Assembly: GCA_016867725.1 (NCBI GenBank)
Contig: VGIX01000011.1
Span: 1 to 51,928, forward strand
Source: Candidatus Effluviviaceae Genus I sp.
Lineage (GTDB): Bacteria; Joyebacterota; Joyebacteria; Joyebacterales; Joyebacteraceae
DNA length: 51,928 nt
Direction of reading: 5' to 3'
Shown here: positions 1-7,362 of the stretch, in pieces
How positions within the stretch are numbered: the first letter of the stretch is position 1
How the letters are laid out: each line of letters starts with the position of its first letter
Program-made: the position numbers and the translations under genes
The notes under the pieces: generated by a model
What the model was told of the DNA's origin: nothing
The model's input: the letters and a program-made list of their open reading frames with translations, nothing else
Databases searched by the model: none

Positions 1-126
<126 letters not shown>

Positions 127-208
127 CGGTCCCTCCGTAGGGGATACATCGTCCTTCATCGACCCAGCGGCGCAGGCCCCGCAACTCGACGTGGGGAGAG
201 CGCTGGGA

Positions 209-284
209 TGGAGCCCACGACCGGGATTGAACCGGTGACCTCATCCTTACCAAGGATGCGCTCTGCCAACTGAGCTACGTGGGC
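209..284 (-). tRNA. tRNA-Thr (anticodon GGT)
   Basis: A complete cloverleaf on the minus strand: the 7-bp acceptor GCCCACG pairs with CGTGGGC, the T-loop is GTTCAATC, and the anticodon loop is TTGGTAA. The discriminator is T and the CCA end is encoded (209-211). It is the tRNA nearest to tuf. Confidence 0.96.
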
Positions 285-394
285 GCCTCACACATCTCAA
301 GCCGGCGCCCGCCGGCCGCGCAATGGCCGTCCGACGAGTCTATCAAGGCGCCCCGCAGCCGTCAAGCCCACAGCTCGAGAGCGGGTCTGTTCTC

Positions 395-471
395 TGGAGC
401 GGGAAACGGGATTCGAACCCGCGACCCTCAGCTTGGAAGGCTGACGCTCTAGCCAGCTGAGCTATTCCCGC
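395..471 (-). tRNA. tRNA-Gly (anticodon TCC)
   Basis: Cloverleaf on the minus strand with acceptor GCGGGAA, anticodon loop CTTCCAA, T-loop GTTCGAATC, discriminator T and an encoded CCA (395-397). It lies 110 bp from tRNA-Thr(GGT); that spacer shows nothing else I can identify. Confidence 0.96.
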
Positions 472-508
472 GCGTTCCAGCAAGCGATCCCAAAGAACCG
501 GTCCCTGA

Positions 509-593
509 TGGTGGGGAGGGGAGGATTCGAACCTCCGAAGGCTTCGCCGACAGATTTACAGTCTGTTCCCTTTGACCACTCGGGAACCTCCCC
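509..593 (-). tRNA. tRNA-Tyr (anticodon GTA)
   Basis: An 85-nt class II tRNA on the minus strand with a long variable arm. The acceptor is GGGGAGG, the anticodon loop CTGTAAA, the discriminator A, and CCA is encoded (509-511). Confidence 0.96.
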
Positions 594-650
594 GATCCTC
601 ACCGCCCCGCGCTGCGTGTCTCGCCCGCGCGGACTTCTCATCCGTCTGTC

Positions 651-725
651 TGGAGCTGGCGAGAGGAATCGAACCCCCAACCCCCTCATTACAAGTGAGG
701 CGCTCTACCATTGAGCTACGCCAGC
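651..725 (-). tRNA. tRNA-Thr (anticodon TGT)
   Basis: Cloverleaf on the minus strand with acceptor GCTGGCG, anticodon loop CTTGTAA, T-loop GTTCGATTC, discriminator T and an encoded CCA (651-653). It is the first gene of the tRNA-tuf unit, just after the leader hairpin. Confidence 0.96.
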
Positions 726-736
726 TTGGGTGCGTA

Positions 737-759
737 CAGCACCGCCGCTGGCGGTGCTG
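737..759 (-). promoter_or_regulatory. Leader hairpin before the tRNA-tuf operon
   Basis: A perfect 10-bp inverted repeat (737-746 with 750-759) with a 3-base loop lies between the operon promoter and tRNA-Thr(TGT), 11 bases from the mature tRNA 5' end. No T-tract follows it on the minus strand, so a processing or antitermination role is likelier than termination; the role is inferred. Confidence 0.5.
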
Positions 760-786
760 TTCGGGGCCGCCAGCTGCAAACGCAAA

Positions 787-815
787 AGGTTATCCCGCTT
801 CGGATGGGCTGTCAA
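787..815 (-). promoter_or_regulatory. Sigma-70-type promoter of the tRNA-tuf operon
   Basis: On the minus strand a perfect -35 TTGACA (815-810) is followed after 17 bases by TAACCT (792-787). It lies in the 136-bp gap between cysS and the first tRNA and is the only strong -35 there. Confidence 0.6.
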
Positions 816-861
816 CGGAAAACTCGGGGCGACGCACAACGGGGTTGGCGACCGAAAGTCA

Positions 862-2268
862 CTATTTGACTGCGCGTGCCACGGGGCCCGCCGGTGTGTC
901 CTCGATGCTGTAGCCCGCGGCCTCCACCTCCGCCCTGATCGCATCGGCCCGCGCCCAGTCCTTCAAGCGGCGCGCCTCCACCCGCTCCCTGATGAGTTGC
1001 GTGACGCACTCCGGCACTTCCGCGGCCTCCCCGCGCACGCCCTCGAGGAGCCCCAGGATGCCCAGAAGCTCCCGCAGGACCGCTCGGTCCGCGCGCAGGC
1101 TCGCAGGAGCGGCCCCCCCGTCCACCTCCTGGTTCAGCGCGCGCACAAGGTCGAACAGGTGCCCGATGGCCTGCGCCGTGTTGAGATCATCGTCCATCGC
1201 TTCGAGGAACCGCCCGCGCGCGCTCGCGACGGCCGGTGATGCCTGGCTGGCGACCGCCCCCTCCCCTTCGGTGCCCGCGACCCGAGTGAGCGTGCGGAAC
1301 AGGTTCTCGAATCGCTCCACGGCCGTGCGGGCCTCCGCGAGCCTCTCCTCCGAGAACTCGATCTCCGAACGGTAGTACGTCGAGAGCAAGTAGAACCGCA
1401 CGACGTCCGCCGGAAACCGCTCTGAGATCTCGGCCATCGTCCGGAAGTGCCCCGTCGACTTGGACATCTTCTCGCCTGTCAGGTTCACGAGGCCGTGGTG
1501 GACCCAGTGATTGACGTAGGGCTTCCCGGTCGCCGCCTCGGACTGCGCGACCTCGTTCTCGTGGTGGGGGAAGATGAGCTCCGTACCGCCGCCGTGGATG
1601 TCGAAGTGCTCACCGAGGTACTTCATCGACATCGCGGAGCACTCGATGTGCCATCCGGGGCGGCCGTTGCCCCACGGGCTCGGCCAGCTCGGTTCGCCAT
1701 CTTTCGCGGCCTTCCAGACTGCGAAGTCCTCGGGATGCCGCTTCCGCTCGTCGGACTCGACGCGCTCGCTCGCGCCGGCGATGAGGTCATCGAGGTTCCG
1801 CTTCGAGAGCTTGCCGTAACCCGGCCACTTCCTCACCTCGAAGTACACGCATCCGCCGGACTCGTAGGCGACGCCCCTTTCGATGAGCCTCTGGACCATT
1901 GCGATGATCTCGGGGATGTGGGCCGTCGCCCGCGGGTAGTGGTCCGCCGGCCTGGCCCCGAGGAACGACAGGAACTCCATGAATCGGTCGATGTTGCGCC
2001 GGGCGATCTCGGTGTAGGGGACCCCTTCGGCAGTCGCCTTCTCGATGATCTTGTCGTCGATGTCCGTGAAGTTCACGCAGAAGGTGACATCGTAGCCCTT
2101 GAACGTGAGGTAGCGCTTGAAGACATCGGCCACGATGGCGACACGCATGTGTCCGACATGCGGCTCGGACTGCACGGTGAGGCCGCAGAAGTACATGCTG
2201 ACCTTTCCCTCGCGCACCGGGACGAAGTCCTTCTTCTTCCCGGCCATCGTGTCGTAGATCCTGAGCAT
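862..2268 (-). CDS. cysS: Cysteinyl-tRNA synthetase
   Basis: Charges tRNA-Cys with cysteine in the cytosol. The 468-residue length is normal for the family. The class I signature appears as HVGH near residue 37, and KMSKS is present. The zinc ligands expected in CysRS are visible: a Cys in YFCGLT, a Cys in WHIECS, and His/Glu in HHENE. Its ATG shares one base with the TGA of the upstream BtpA-family gene (ATGA), so translation is probably coupled. It is the last gene of the M42-BtpA-cysS operon; its stop lies 47 bp past the -35 of the tRNA-tuf promoter. Confidence 0.97.
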   Translation of the reverse strand: MLRIYDTMAGKKKDFVPVREGKVSMYFCGLTVQSEPHVGHMRVAIVADVFKRYLTFKGYDVTFCVNFTDIDDKIIEKATAEGVPYTEIARRNIDRFMEFLSFLGARPADHYPRATAHIPEIIAMVQRLIERGVAYESGGCVYFEVRKWPGYGKLSKRNLDDLIAGASERVESDERKRHPEDFAVWKAAKDGEPSWPSPWGNGRPGWHIECSAMSMKYLGEHFDIHGGGTELIFPHHENEVAQSEAATGKPYVNHWVHHGLVNLTGEKMSKSTGHFRTMAEISERFPADVVRFYLLSTYYRSEIEFSEERLAEARTAVERFENLFRTLTRVAGTEGEGAVASQASPAVASARGRFLEAMDDDLNTAQAIGHLFDLVRALNQEVDGGAAPASLRADRAVLRELLGILGLLEGVRGEAAEVPECVTQLIRERVEARRLKDWARADAIRAEVEAAGYSIEDTPAGPVARAVK

Positions 2269-3074
2269 CAGCGCCTCCCGGCCCTCGCCGCCGCGACGAA
2301 GGACGCCGCCCGCTCGAGCACCGCGGGCCCACCGGCCCGTCCGTCGCGCATCACCGCGCTCCCCACGATCACGCCGTCGCAGGCCTCGAGCACACCGGCT
2401 ACGGAGGCCGCGGTCACGCCGCTCCCGACGAGCACGGGCACGCCGGGGACGGCGGCCCGGACAGCGATGACGCGCTCCATCGGCGTCTCCGAGCCCGTCG
2501 CCGGTCCCGTCACGATGAGCGCATGCGCCAGGCCACGCTCCACGGTGTCCCGCGCGATGCGCCCCGGGTCCGTCTCGCCCAGCGGCCGCGCGTGCTTCAC
2601 GAGAACGTCCGCGAGCACGAGCAGCCCGGGAGCCATGCAGCGGATCGCACGCATGGTCCGGAACGCCGCCCCATGCACGACGCCCTGGTCGGTCACGGCC
2701 GCCCCGACGTGCACGTTCACGCGGATGAACGCGCCCCCGGCGGCCGCGGCGATCGCCACCGCCGACTCCGCGTCGTTCCTGAGCACGTTCACGCCGACGG
2801 GCACGCGGACGCTGTCGGACACGCGCGCGCCCACCGCCGCGAGTCCCGCGATGGCGCCGCGCCCGGCGAACCCGCGCGAGAACGGCGCATCGCCGTAGTT
2901 CTCCACGATCACGGCGTCGAACCCGGCGCGCTCAAGCGTCGTCGCGTCCTCGACGGCCCGGCGCGACACATCCACCATCGGGCCCGACCATCCCGGGCTG
3001 CCCGGCAACGACATGACGTGCACCACGCCGATGAGGCACTTCGGCGTGCCGAACAGCGGCTCGGCTCGAGCCAT
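2268..3074 (-). CDS. BtpA/SgcQ-family TIM-barrel-like protein
   Basis: A 268-residue protein recognised as the BtpA family (named for a factor affecting photosystem I accumulation in cyanobacteria; SgcQ is the enteric homologue). Family marks are the N-terminal CLIGVVHVMSLPGSP, then VENYGDAPF and the glycine-rich VLVGSGVT near the C-terminus. Biochemical function is unknown outside phototrophs, and nothing here suggests photosynthesis. The ATG has GGAG six bases upstream. It sits between the M42 peptidase (58-bp gap) and cysS (1-bp overlap). Confidence 0.85.
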   Translation of the reverse strand: MARAEPLFGTPKCLIGVVHVMSLPGSPGWSGPMVDVSRRAVEDATTLERAGFDAVIVENYGDAPFSRGFAGRGAIAGLAAVGARVSDSVRVPVGVNVLRNDAESAVAIAAAAGGAFIRVNVHVGAAVTDQGVVHGAAFRTMRAIRCMAPGLLVLADVLVKHARPLGETDPGRIARDTVERGLAHALIVTGPATGSETPMERVIAVRAAVPGVPVLVGSGVTAASVAGVLEACDGVIVGSAVMRDGRAGGPAVLERAASFVAAARAGRR

Positions 3075-3132
3075 CGCGACTCCGTTCCCCGCGCGACCGG
3101 CGTGAGCCCCGGCGCACGGCAGGTCGCCCGCG

Positions 3133-4200
3133 TCAACTCCTCGTCAGCGACGCCACGGTCTCCGCGTCCAGCTTCTTCACCACCTCAATGATGAGACGGA
3201 CGACGCAGTCGTAGTCCTTCCTGTGGATGATCCCGACGTGCCCGTGGATGTAGCGGGCCGGCACGCCGAACGTCAAACAGGGCACGCCCTTCCTGTTCAG
3301 ATGGATGAGGCCGCTGTCGGTCCCGCCCCGCTCCAGGGCCGTGAGGAAGAACGGGATCTTGCTCTTCTCGGCCGTCTCGATGACAAGGTCGCGCAGTCGC
3401 CTGTTCGGGATGACGCTCCCGTCGAACACGAGAATGCCGGCGCCGGCGCCGAGCTTCTCGTCGGTGCCATCCATCCCCGGCGTGTCCATCGCGATGCAGA
3501 CGTCCACGGCGAATCCCACGTCCGGGTCCACCATGTTCGCGCTCGTGCGCGCGCCGCGCAGGCCGACCTCCTCCTGGACCGTCCCGACGCCGTAGAGCGT
3601 GTTGGGATGGCCCTTCCCCACCTTCGTGAGGACATCGATCACCGCCGCGCAACCGATCCTGTCGTCCCACGCCTTCGCGAGGTAGGTCTGCTTGTTGCCC
3701 AGGATCGTGAACTCGCCCACCGGCACGATGGGATCGCCCAGCCGGATGCCGAGCTTCTTCTTCACGTCGAAGTCGCTCGTCGCCCCCACGTCGATGTACA
3801 TGTCCTGGAGGTCGATGACCTTCGCCCGCTCCTCCTGCTTGAGGACGTGCGGCGCCTTGGAGCCCGTCACGCCGACGATGTCGCCCTTGCGCGTCCTCAC
3901 GATGACTCGCTGTGCGAGCACAACGTGCCCCCACCACCCGCCGAGAGGCAGGAACTTGATGTACCCGTCCTTCGTGACGGACTTGACCATGAACCCGACC
4001 TCGTCCATGTGGCCGGCGATCATGACCTTCGGCTCGCGCGTCTTCCCTCGCTTCTCCGCCACGAGACTGCCCAGTCTGTCGTAGGTCACCGACGCCGTGC
4101 CCTTGAGGTGGGCGGCCATGATGTCCGCCACCTCTTCCTCGAAGCCGGGAACCCCCACCGCCTCCGTGAGCTCCTTGAACAGAAGTTCCGTTCGGTCCAC
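3133..4200 (-). CDS. M42-family metallo-aminopeptidase
   Basis: A cytosolic di-metal aminopeptidase of the FrvX/YpdE/endoglucanase-M type, 355 residues, the usual size. The metal and catalytic positions are visible: GHMDEVGF, AWDDRIGC, the Glu pair in VQEEVGLRGA, the Asp in AVDV and the late His in HGHVG. I chose the GTG at 4200 because GGAGAGGAAGG lies just upstream and the family N-terminus (LLFKELTEAVGVPGFEE) follows. The frame is open far upstream, but that sequence has no family similarity and overlaps the divergent gene. First gene of the operon ending in cysS. Confidence 0.9.
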   Translation of the reverse strand: MDRTELLFKELTEAVGVPGFEEEVADIMAAHLKGTASVTYDRLGSLVAEKRGKTREPKVMIAGHMDEVGFMVKSVTKDGYIKFLPLGGWWGHVVLAQRVIVRTRKGDIVGVTGSKAPHVLKQEERAKVIDLQDMYIDVGATSDFDVKKKLGIRLGDPIVPVGEFTILGNKQTYLAKAWDDRIGCAAVIDVLTKVGKGHPNTLYGVGTVQEEVGLRGARTSANMVDPDVGFAVDVCIAMDTPGMDGTDEKLGAGAGILVFDGSVIPNRRLRDLVIETAEKSKIPFFLTALERGGTDSGLIHLNRKGVPCLTFGVPARYIHGHVGIIHRKDYDCVVRLIIEVVKKLDAETVASLTRS

Positions 4201-4288
4201 GCCTTCCTCTCCTTCCCGCACGCGGGGGATGACCGGGCCACCGGGCGCCCGGTCTCGTTCTTCGGCTGCCGATTCCTGAATGTGTGTG

Positions 4289-4317
4289 AGCTTACGCCGA
4301 CAGCGAGGTGCCGTCAA
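4289..4317 (-). promoter_or_regulatory. Promoter of the M42-BtpA-cysS operon
   Basis: On the minus strand TTGACG (4317-4312) is followed after 17 bases by TAAGCT (4294-4289), about 90 bases before the peptidase GTG. It lies in the 297-bp divergent intergenic region. Confidence 0.5.
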
Positions 4318-4373
4318 GCGCTCCGGCCCGGACGCGCGCGGTCCTCCGCTGGTACGCAACTTGCAGAACCCGG

Positions 4374-4402
4374 TTGTCCGCACTCGGGCCACCGGGTAGA
4401 GT
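4374..4402 (+). promoter_or_regulatory. Candidate promoter of the oxidoreductase-acyltransferase pair
   Basis: On the plus strand TTGTCC (4374-4379) is followed after 17 bases by TAGAGT (4397-4402), about 95 bases before the ATG at 4498. Each element matches the sigma-70 consensus at four of six positions. Confidence 0.45.
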
Positions 4403-4497
4403 CGCGCGTCCGGGCACAGGATGGGAGCGCCGAACGGAGCGCGATGCTGAACCGGACGGGAGTCCGCTCGGTCCTTCGGCGATGTTGGGGGCACATC

Positions 4498-5505
4498 ATG
4501 GTCGACCTGGCACTCCTTGGCGTCGGAGCGTGGGGGAAGAACCTCCTTCGCACCTTCCTGCGCCTCAGGAACGCGACCCTCAGGACGGTCTGCGACCCGG
4601 ATCTCTCGAGGTGCCATGCGGCCCTGAACGGAGCGCGGGGCGTCGAGGTCAGCGCGGACGCCGAGAGCGTCCTCTCCGATCCCTCCATCGCGGCCGTCGC
4701 GATCGCCTCGTCCGCGCGCACGCACTTCGACCTGGCACGGCGCGCCATCCTGTCCGGGAAGGACGTGTTCGTTGAGAAGCCGATGACGCTGTCCGTCGCC
4801 GACGCCGAGGAACTGGTGCGGCTCGCGGAGGCGGAGCACCGCGTGCTCATGGTCGGGCATCTGCTCATCTACCACCCTGCTGTCGAGAAGATGAAGCAGC
4901 TCGTGACGAGCGGCGAGGTCGGCAAGGTGTACTACCTGTACTCGCAGCGCCTGAACCTCGGCAGGATCCGGACCGACGAGAACGCGCTCTGGAGCTTCGC
5001 CCCGCACGACATCTCCGTGGCTCTCCACGTGCTGGGAGACGCGCCGGTGGAGGTGGCCGCCCGGGGAGCCGCGTACATCCAGCCCGGGATCGAGGACGTG
5101 GCGTTCCTCCACATGCGATTCCGGGATGACCGGCTGGCGCAGGTTCATGTCTCGTGGCTCGACCCCCACAAGGTCCGGCGGACGACGCTCGTCGGAAGCG
5201 AGAAGATGGTCGTGTTCGATGACGCCGAGCCGTCCGAGAAGATCCGCATCTACGATCGCGGCGTTGACCTCAACGGCACGTGCGTGGGCTACTCCGACTC
5301 GTTCACCCTCCGGTTCGGTGAGGTGACGGCGCCGGTCATCGACATGGTGGAGCCCCTGAAGGCTGAGTGCGCCCACTTCATCGACTGTGTCGAAGCGCGG
5401 ACCAAGCCGCGCACGGACGGCAGGGACGGGCTCCGCGTGGTCCGCGTGCTCGACGCGGCGGAGAGGTCACTCAGGAACGGCGGCCTGCCGGTGCCCATCG
5501 AGTAG
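4498..5505 (+). CDS. Gfo/Idh/MocA-family NAD(P)-dependent sugar oxidoreductase
   Basis: A 335-residue oxidoreductase. It has an N-terminal Rossmann fold with GVGAWG near residues 8-13, the family motif EKPM near residue 99, and the alpha/beta domain with FAPHDIS. The partner is a hexapeptide acyltransferase 62 bp downstream. This pairing is typical of nucleotide-sugar modification (WbpB/WlbA-like 3-dehydrogenase plus WbpD-like N-acyltransferase); the substrate is inferred, and the aminotransferase needed between the two is not in the window. The start at ATG 4498 is preceded by a G-rich stretch; an in-frame ATG at 4444 would add 18 residues outside the Rossmann fold. Confidence 0.87.
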   Translation: MVDLALLGVGAWGKNLLRTFLRLRNATLRTVCDPDLSRCHAALNGARGVEVSADAESVLSDPSIAAVAIASSARTHFDLARRAILSGKDVFVEKPMTLSVADAEELVRLAEAEHRVLMVGHLLIYHPAVEKMKQLVTSGEVGKVYYLYSQRLNLGRIRTDENALWSFAPHDISVALHVLGDAPVEVAARGAAYIQPGIEDVAFLHMRFRDDRLAQVHVSWLDPHKVRRTTLVGSEKMVVFDDAEPSEKIRIYDRGVDLNGTCVGYSDSFTLRFGEVTAPVIDMVEPLKAECAHFIDCVEARTKPRTDGRDGLRVVRVLDAAERSLRNGGLPVPIE

Positions 5506-5567
5506 GATCTCCGAAGAGCGGGCGGTCGGTGACTGCGGGGCGGCGCGGCCGCCAGGGAAGGGCGCGC

Positions 5568-6323
5568 ATGGAACGATACGTAGATCCCAAGGCGACAGTC
5601 GGCCGCGGAACCACGATCGGGTACTTCTCGGTCATCGGTCCCGATGTCCGCGTGGGCTGCGACTGCGCAATCGGCAACAACGTCGTGATCCACGCCGGGA
5701 CGGTGATCGGCGACAGGGTGAGGATCGACGACGGGACGGTCGTCGGGAAGCTGCCCATGAAGGCGGCCCAGAGCGCCACGACGGACGGCAGGAGCGTGCC
5801 GCCGGCGGTCGTCGGCGACGGCTGCATCATCGGAACCTCGGTGGTCGTGTACGCCGGCTGCCGGCTGGGCCACCACGTGCTCGTCGCGGACCTCGCCTCG
5901 GTGCGCGAGGATGTGACGATCGGCGACTACACGATCGTCGGACGCGGCGTCACGGTCGAGAACAAGTGCGCGATCGGCCGATACTGCAAGCTCGAGAGCG
6001 AGTGCTACATCACGGCCTACTCGGAGCTTGGGGACCGCGTGTTCGTGGCCCCTGGCGTTGCGACGTCGAACGACAACTTCATCGGGAGAACCCAGGAGCG
6101 CTTCAAGCACTTCAAAGGTGTCACCGTGGAGAGAGGCGGCCGCATCGGCGCAGGCTGCGTGATCCTCCCTGGGAGGACCGTCGGCTCCGACGCCGTGGTG
6201 GCGGCGGGCTCCGTGCTTACGCGGGACGCGCCGCCGCGCAAGGTGGTCATGGGCGCTCCCGCCCGCGTCACGAGGGATGTTCCCACCGAGCAGCTCCTCG
6301 ACAACCAGGGCTGGAAGGACTGA
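5568..6323 (+). CDS. Left-handed beta-helix (hexapeptide) acyltransferase
   Basis: A 251-residue protein almost wholly made of hexapeptide repeats of the [LIV]-G-x4 type (for example VIGPDVRVG, AIGNNVVIH, VIGDRVRI), ending with the usual cap sequence VVMGAPARVTRDV. Such enzymes transfer acetyl or other acyl groups from acyl-CoA to amino sugars. The pairing with the upstream oxidoreductase suggests the acceptor is a nucleotide-activated amino sugar destined for envelope glycans. The ATG at 5568 is the first that precedes the repeat domain. Transcription ends at the hairpin at 6361. Confidence 0.87.
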   Translation: MERYVDPKATVGRGTTIGYFSVIGPDVRVGCDCAIGNNVVIHAGTVIGDRVRIDDGTVVGKLPMKAAQSATTDGRSVPPAVVGDGCIIGTSVVVYAGCRLGHHVLVADLASVREDVTIGDYTIVGRGVTVENKCAIGRYCKLESECYITAYSELGDRVFVAPGVATSNDNFIGRTQERFKHFKGVTVERGGRIGAGCVILPGRTVGSDAVVAAGSVLTRDAPPRKVVMGAPARVTRDVPTEQLLDNQGWKD

Positions 6324-6360
6324 TCCCGCGGACCACGGCGCAGGCAGGGCACACAAAGCA

Positions 6361-6391
6361 AGGGAGCAGGGATCACCGATCCCTGCTCCCT
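6361..6391. terminator. Bidirectional hairpin terminator
   Basis: A perfect 14-bp inverted repeat (6361-6374 with 6378-6391) with a 3-base loop lies between the convergent acyltransferase and PEP-CTERM genes. Neither side has a long T-tract, though the minus-strand exit reads TGCTTTGTG. Confidence 0.7.
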
Positions 6392-6416
6392 GCTTCTGTC
6401 CGCCGTTGTTCGAGAT

Positions 6417-7190
6417 CTAGCCGCGGCGCCGTCTCACCAGGCCGACCATCCCCAGGAGCCCCGTGCCGAGCAGCATGAGCGTCCCGGGCTCAGGCACCGG
6501 CGGCGTCTCCCCGCCGTCGAAGCTCCCTGTGAGCCGGATCACGTCGTTGCGGCAACCCATCGTCCACAGAAGACCGATGGCGTCCCCGTCGGCGCCCCCG
6601 ATGAGGGAGCGGTCGAGCGTGAGCTCGAACACGTACGTCGGCTTGCCGCGCTCGGTGAGACCGTAGTTGTAGGCGTTCAGCGTCGCATGCCCGAGCGTCA
6701 CGCCGCCGGCGAAGTTCGTGGGGCCCGTTTCCGCGAGATACACCGTGTTGGACTGGAACCAGTTGCCCGGAGAGGTCGCCGCGATCCGTCCGGTGTTCCC
6801 GTCGATGTCCACGCCCATCTCATGCGATCCGCCACCGAGGTCCATCGCCAGGTCGCCGGCGCGCACGACCGAACCGAGGTACGACACGCCCGTCGGGACC
6901 TTGAAGGAGGTCACGACGGCGATGTAGGCATGGTCGGCGTCGTTGTCGAAGTAGATCGCCTCGATGTCGAACAGCTCGCCGCCGTGCGGCGTTCTCCCGA
7001 AGTACGTGCTCCAGTTGTCGTCCACGAAGTAGTCCGCCGTGGACGAGACCGGCGCCCAGCTGTGATTGAACGTCCCTGTCCCCCCCACGGAGAGCGTCAC
7101 ACCGAACCAGTCGCTGAGAAGCCCGGCGCTTGCAGGAACGGCGGCGGCAACGACCGCGGCCATCGCGACGAGGATGATCAGGGTCCTCAT
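6417..7190 (-). CDS. Secreted PEP-CTERM protein (exosortase substrate)
   Basis: A 257-residue protein with a signal peptide (residues 1 to about 22, ending PASAG). The extracellular region has no family I recognise but is rich in Gly/Asp. The C-terminus is a textbook PEP-CTERM tail: VPEPGT, a hydrophobic helix, then RRRRG. Exosortase is known to cleave such tails, and the enzyme is encoded at 18301-19164. GGAGG precedes the ATG. Regulatory sequences at 7220-7291 suggest control separate from the polysaccharide operon. The function of the mature domain is unknown. Confidence 0.88.
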   Translation of the reverse strand: MRTLIILVAMAAVVAAAVPASAGLLSDWFGVTLSVGGTGTFNHSWAPVSSTADYFVDDNWSTYFGRTPHGGELFDIEAIYFDNDADHAYIAVVTSFKVPTGVSYLGSVVRAGDLAMDLGGGSHEMGVDIDGNTGRIAATSPGNWFQSNTVYLAETGPTNFAGGVTLGHATLNAYNYGLTERGKPTYVFELTLDRSLIGGADGDAIGLLWTMGCRNDVIRLTGSFDGGETPPVPEPGTLMLLGTGLLGMVGLVRRRRG

Positions 7191-7219
7191 GATGCGGCCT
7201 CCTTCGAGTGTCCGAGCAA

Positions 7220-7279
7220 TGACAATGGGTTCTTATCCGCCTATTGTCAATACTAGCATGGGGGCCGACTTCTAGACAA
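7220..7279 (-). promoter_or_regulatory. Promoter/operator region of the PEP-CTERM gene
   Basis: Two overlapping promoter readings exist on the minus strand: TTGACA (7250-7245), 17 bases, CATTGT (7227-7222); or TTGTCT (7279-7274), 18 bases, TAGTAT (7255-7250). An imperfect 10-bp inverted repeat (7220-7229 with 7240-7249, nine of ten matching) covers both boxes of the first or lies just downstream of the second, as an operator would. Confidence 0.45.
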
Positions 7280-7291
7280 GAGCAATCTTGT
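7276..7291 (-). promoter_or_regulatory. Short perfect inverted repeat upstream of the PEP-CTERM promoter
   Basis: ACAAGA and TCTTGT arms (7276-7281, 7286-7291) surround a 4-base GCAA spacer, overlapping the second -35 candidate. It could be a regulator site or a weak terminator of the gene ending at 7363. The rest of 7292-7362 shows nothing further. Confidence 0.35.
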
Positions 7292-7362
7292 GTGCTTGTG
7301 GGGCGCAACGAGCAACTCGCTGTGGCATAAGATGTTACAGGCGCGAGAATCTGCCGGGAGTC

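Noticed and set aside
4201-5376. Upstream extension of the M42 peptidase frame
   Set aside because: No family similarity before the GTG at 4200, which has a good ribosome site; the extension overlaps a divergent real gene.
7191-7362. A sigma-54 (-24/-12) promoter before the PEP-CTERM gene
   Set aside because: The nearest match (TGCCAC ... TTGC) lacks the GG dinucleotide; no proper -24/-12 pair is visible.
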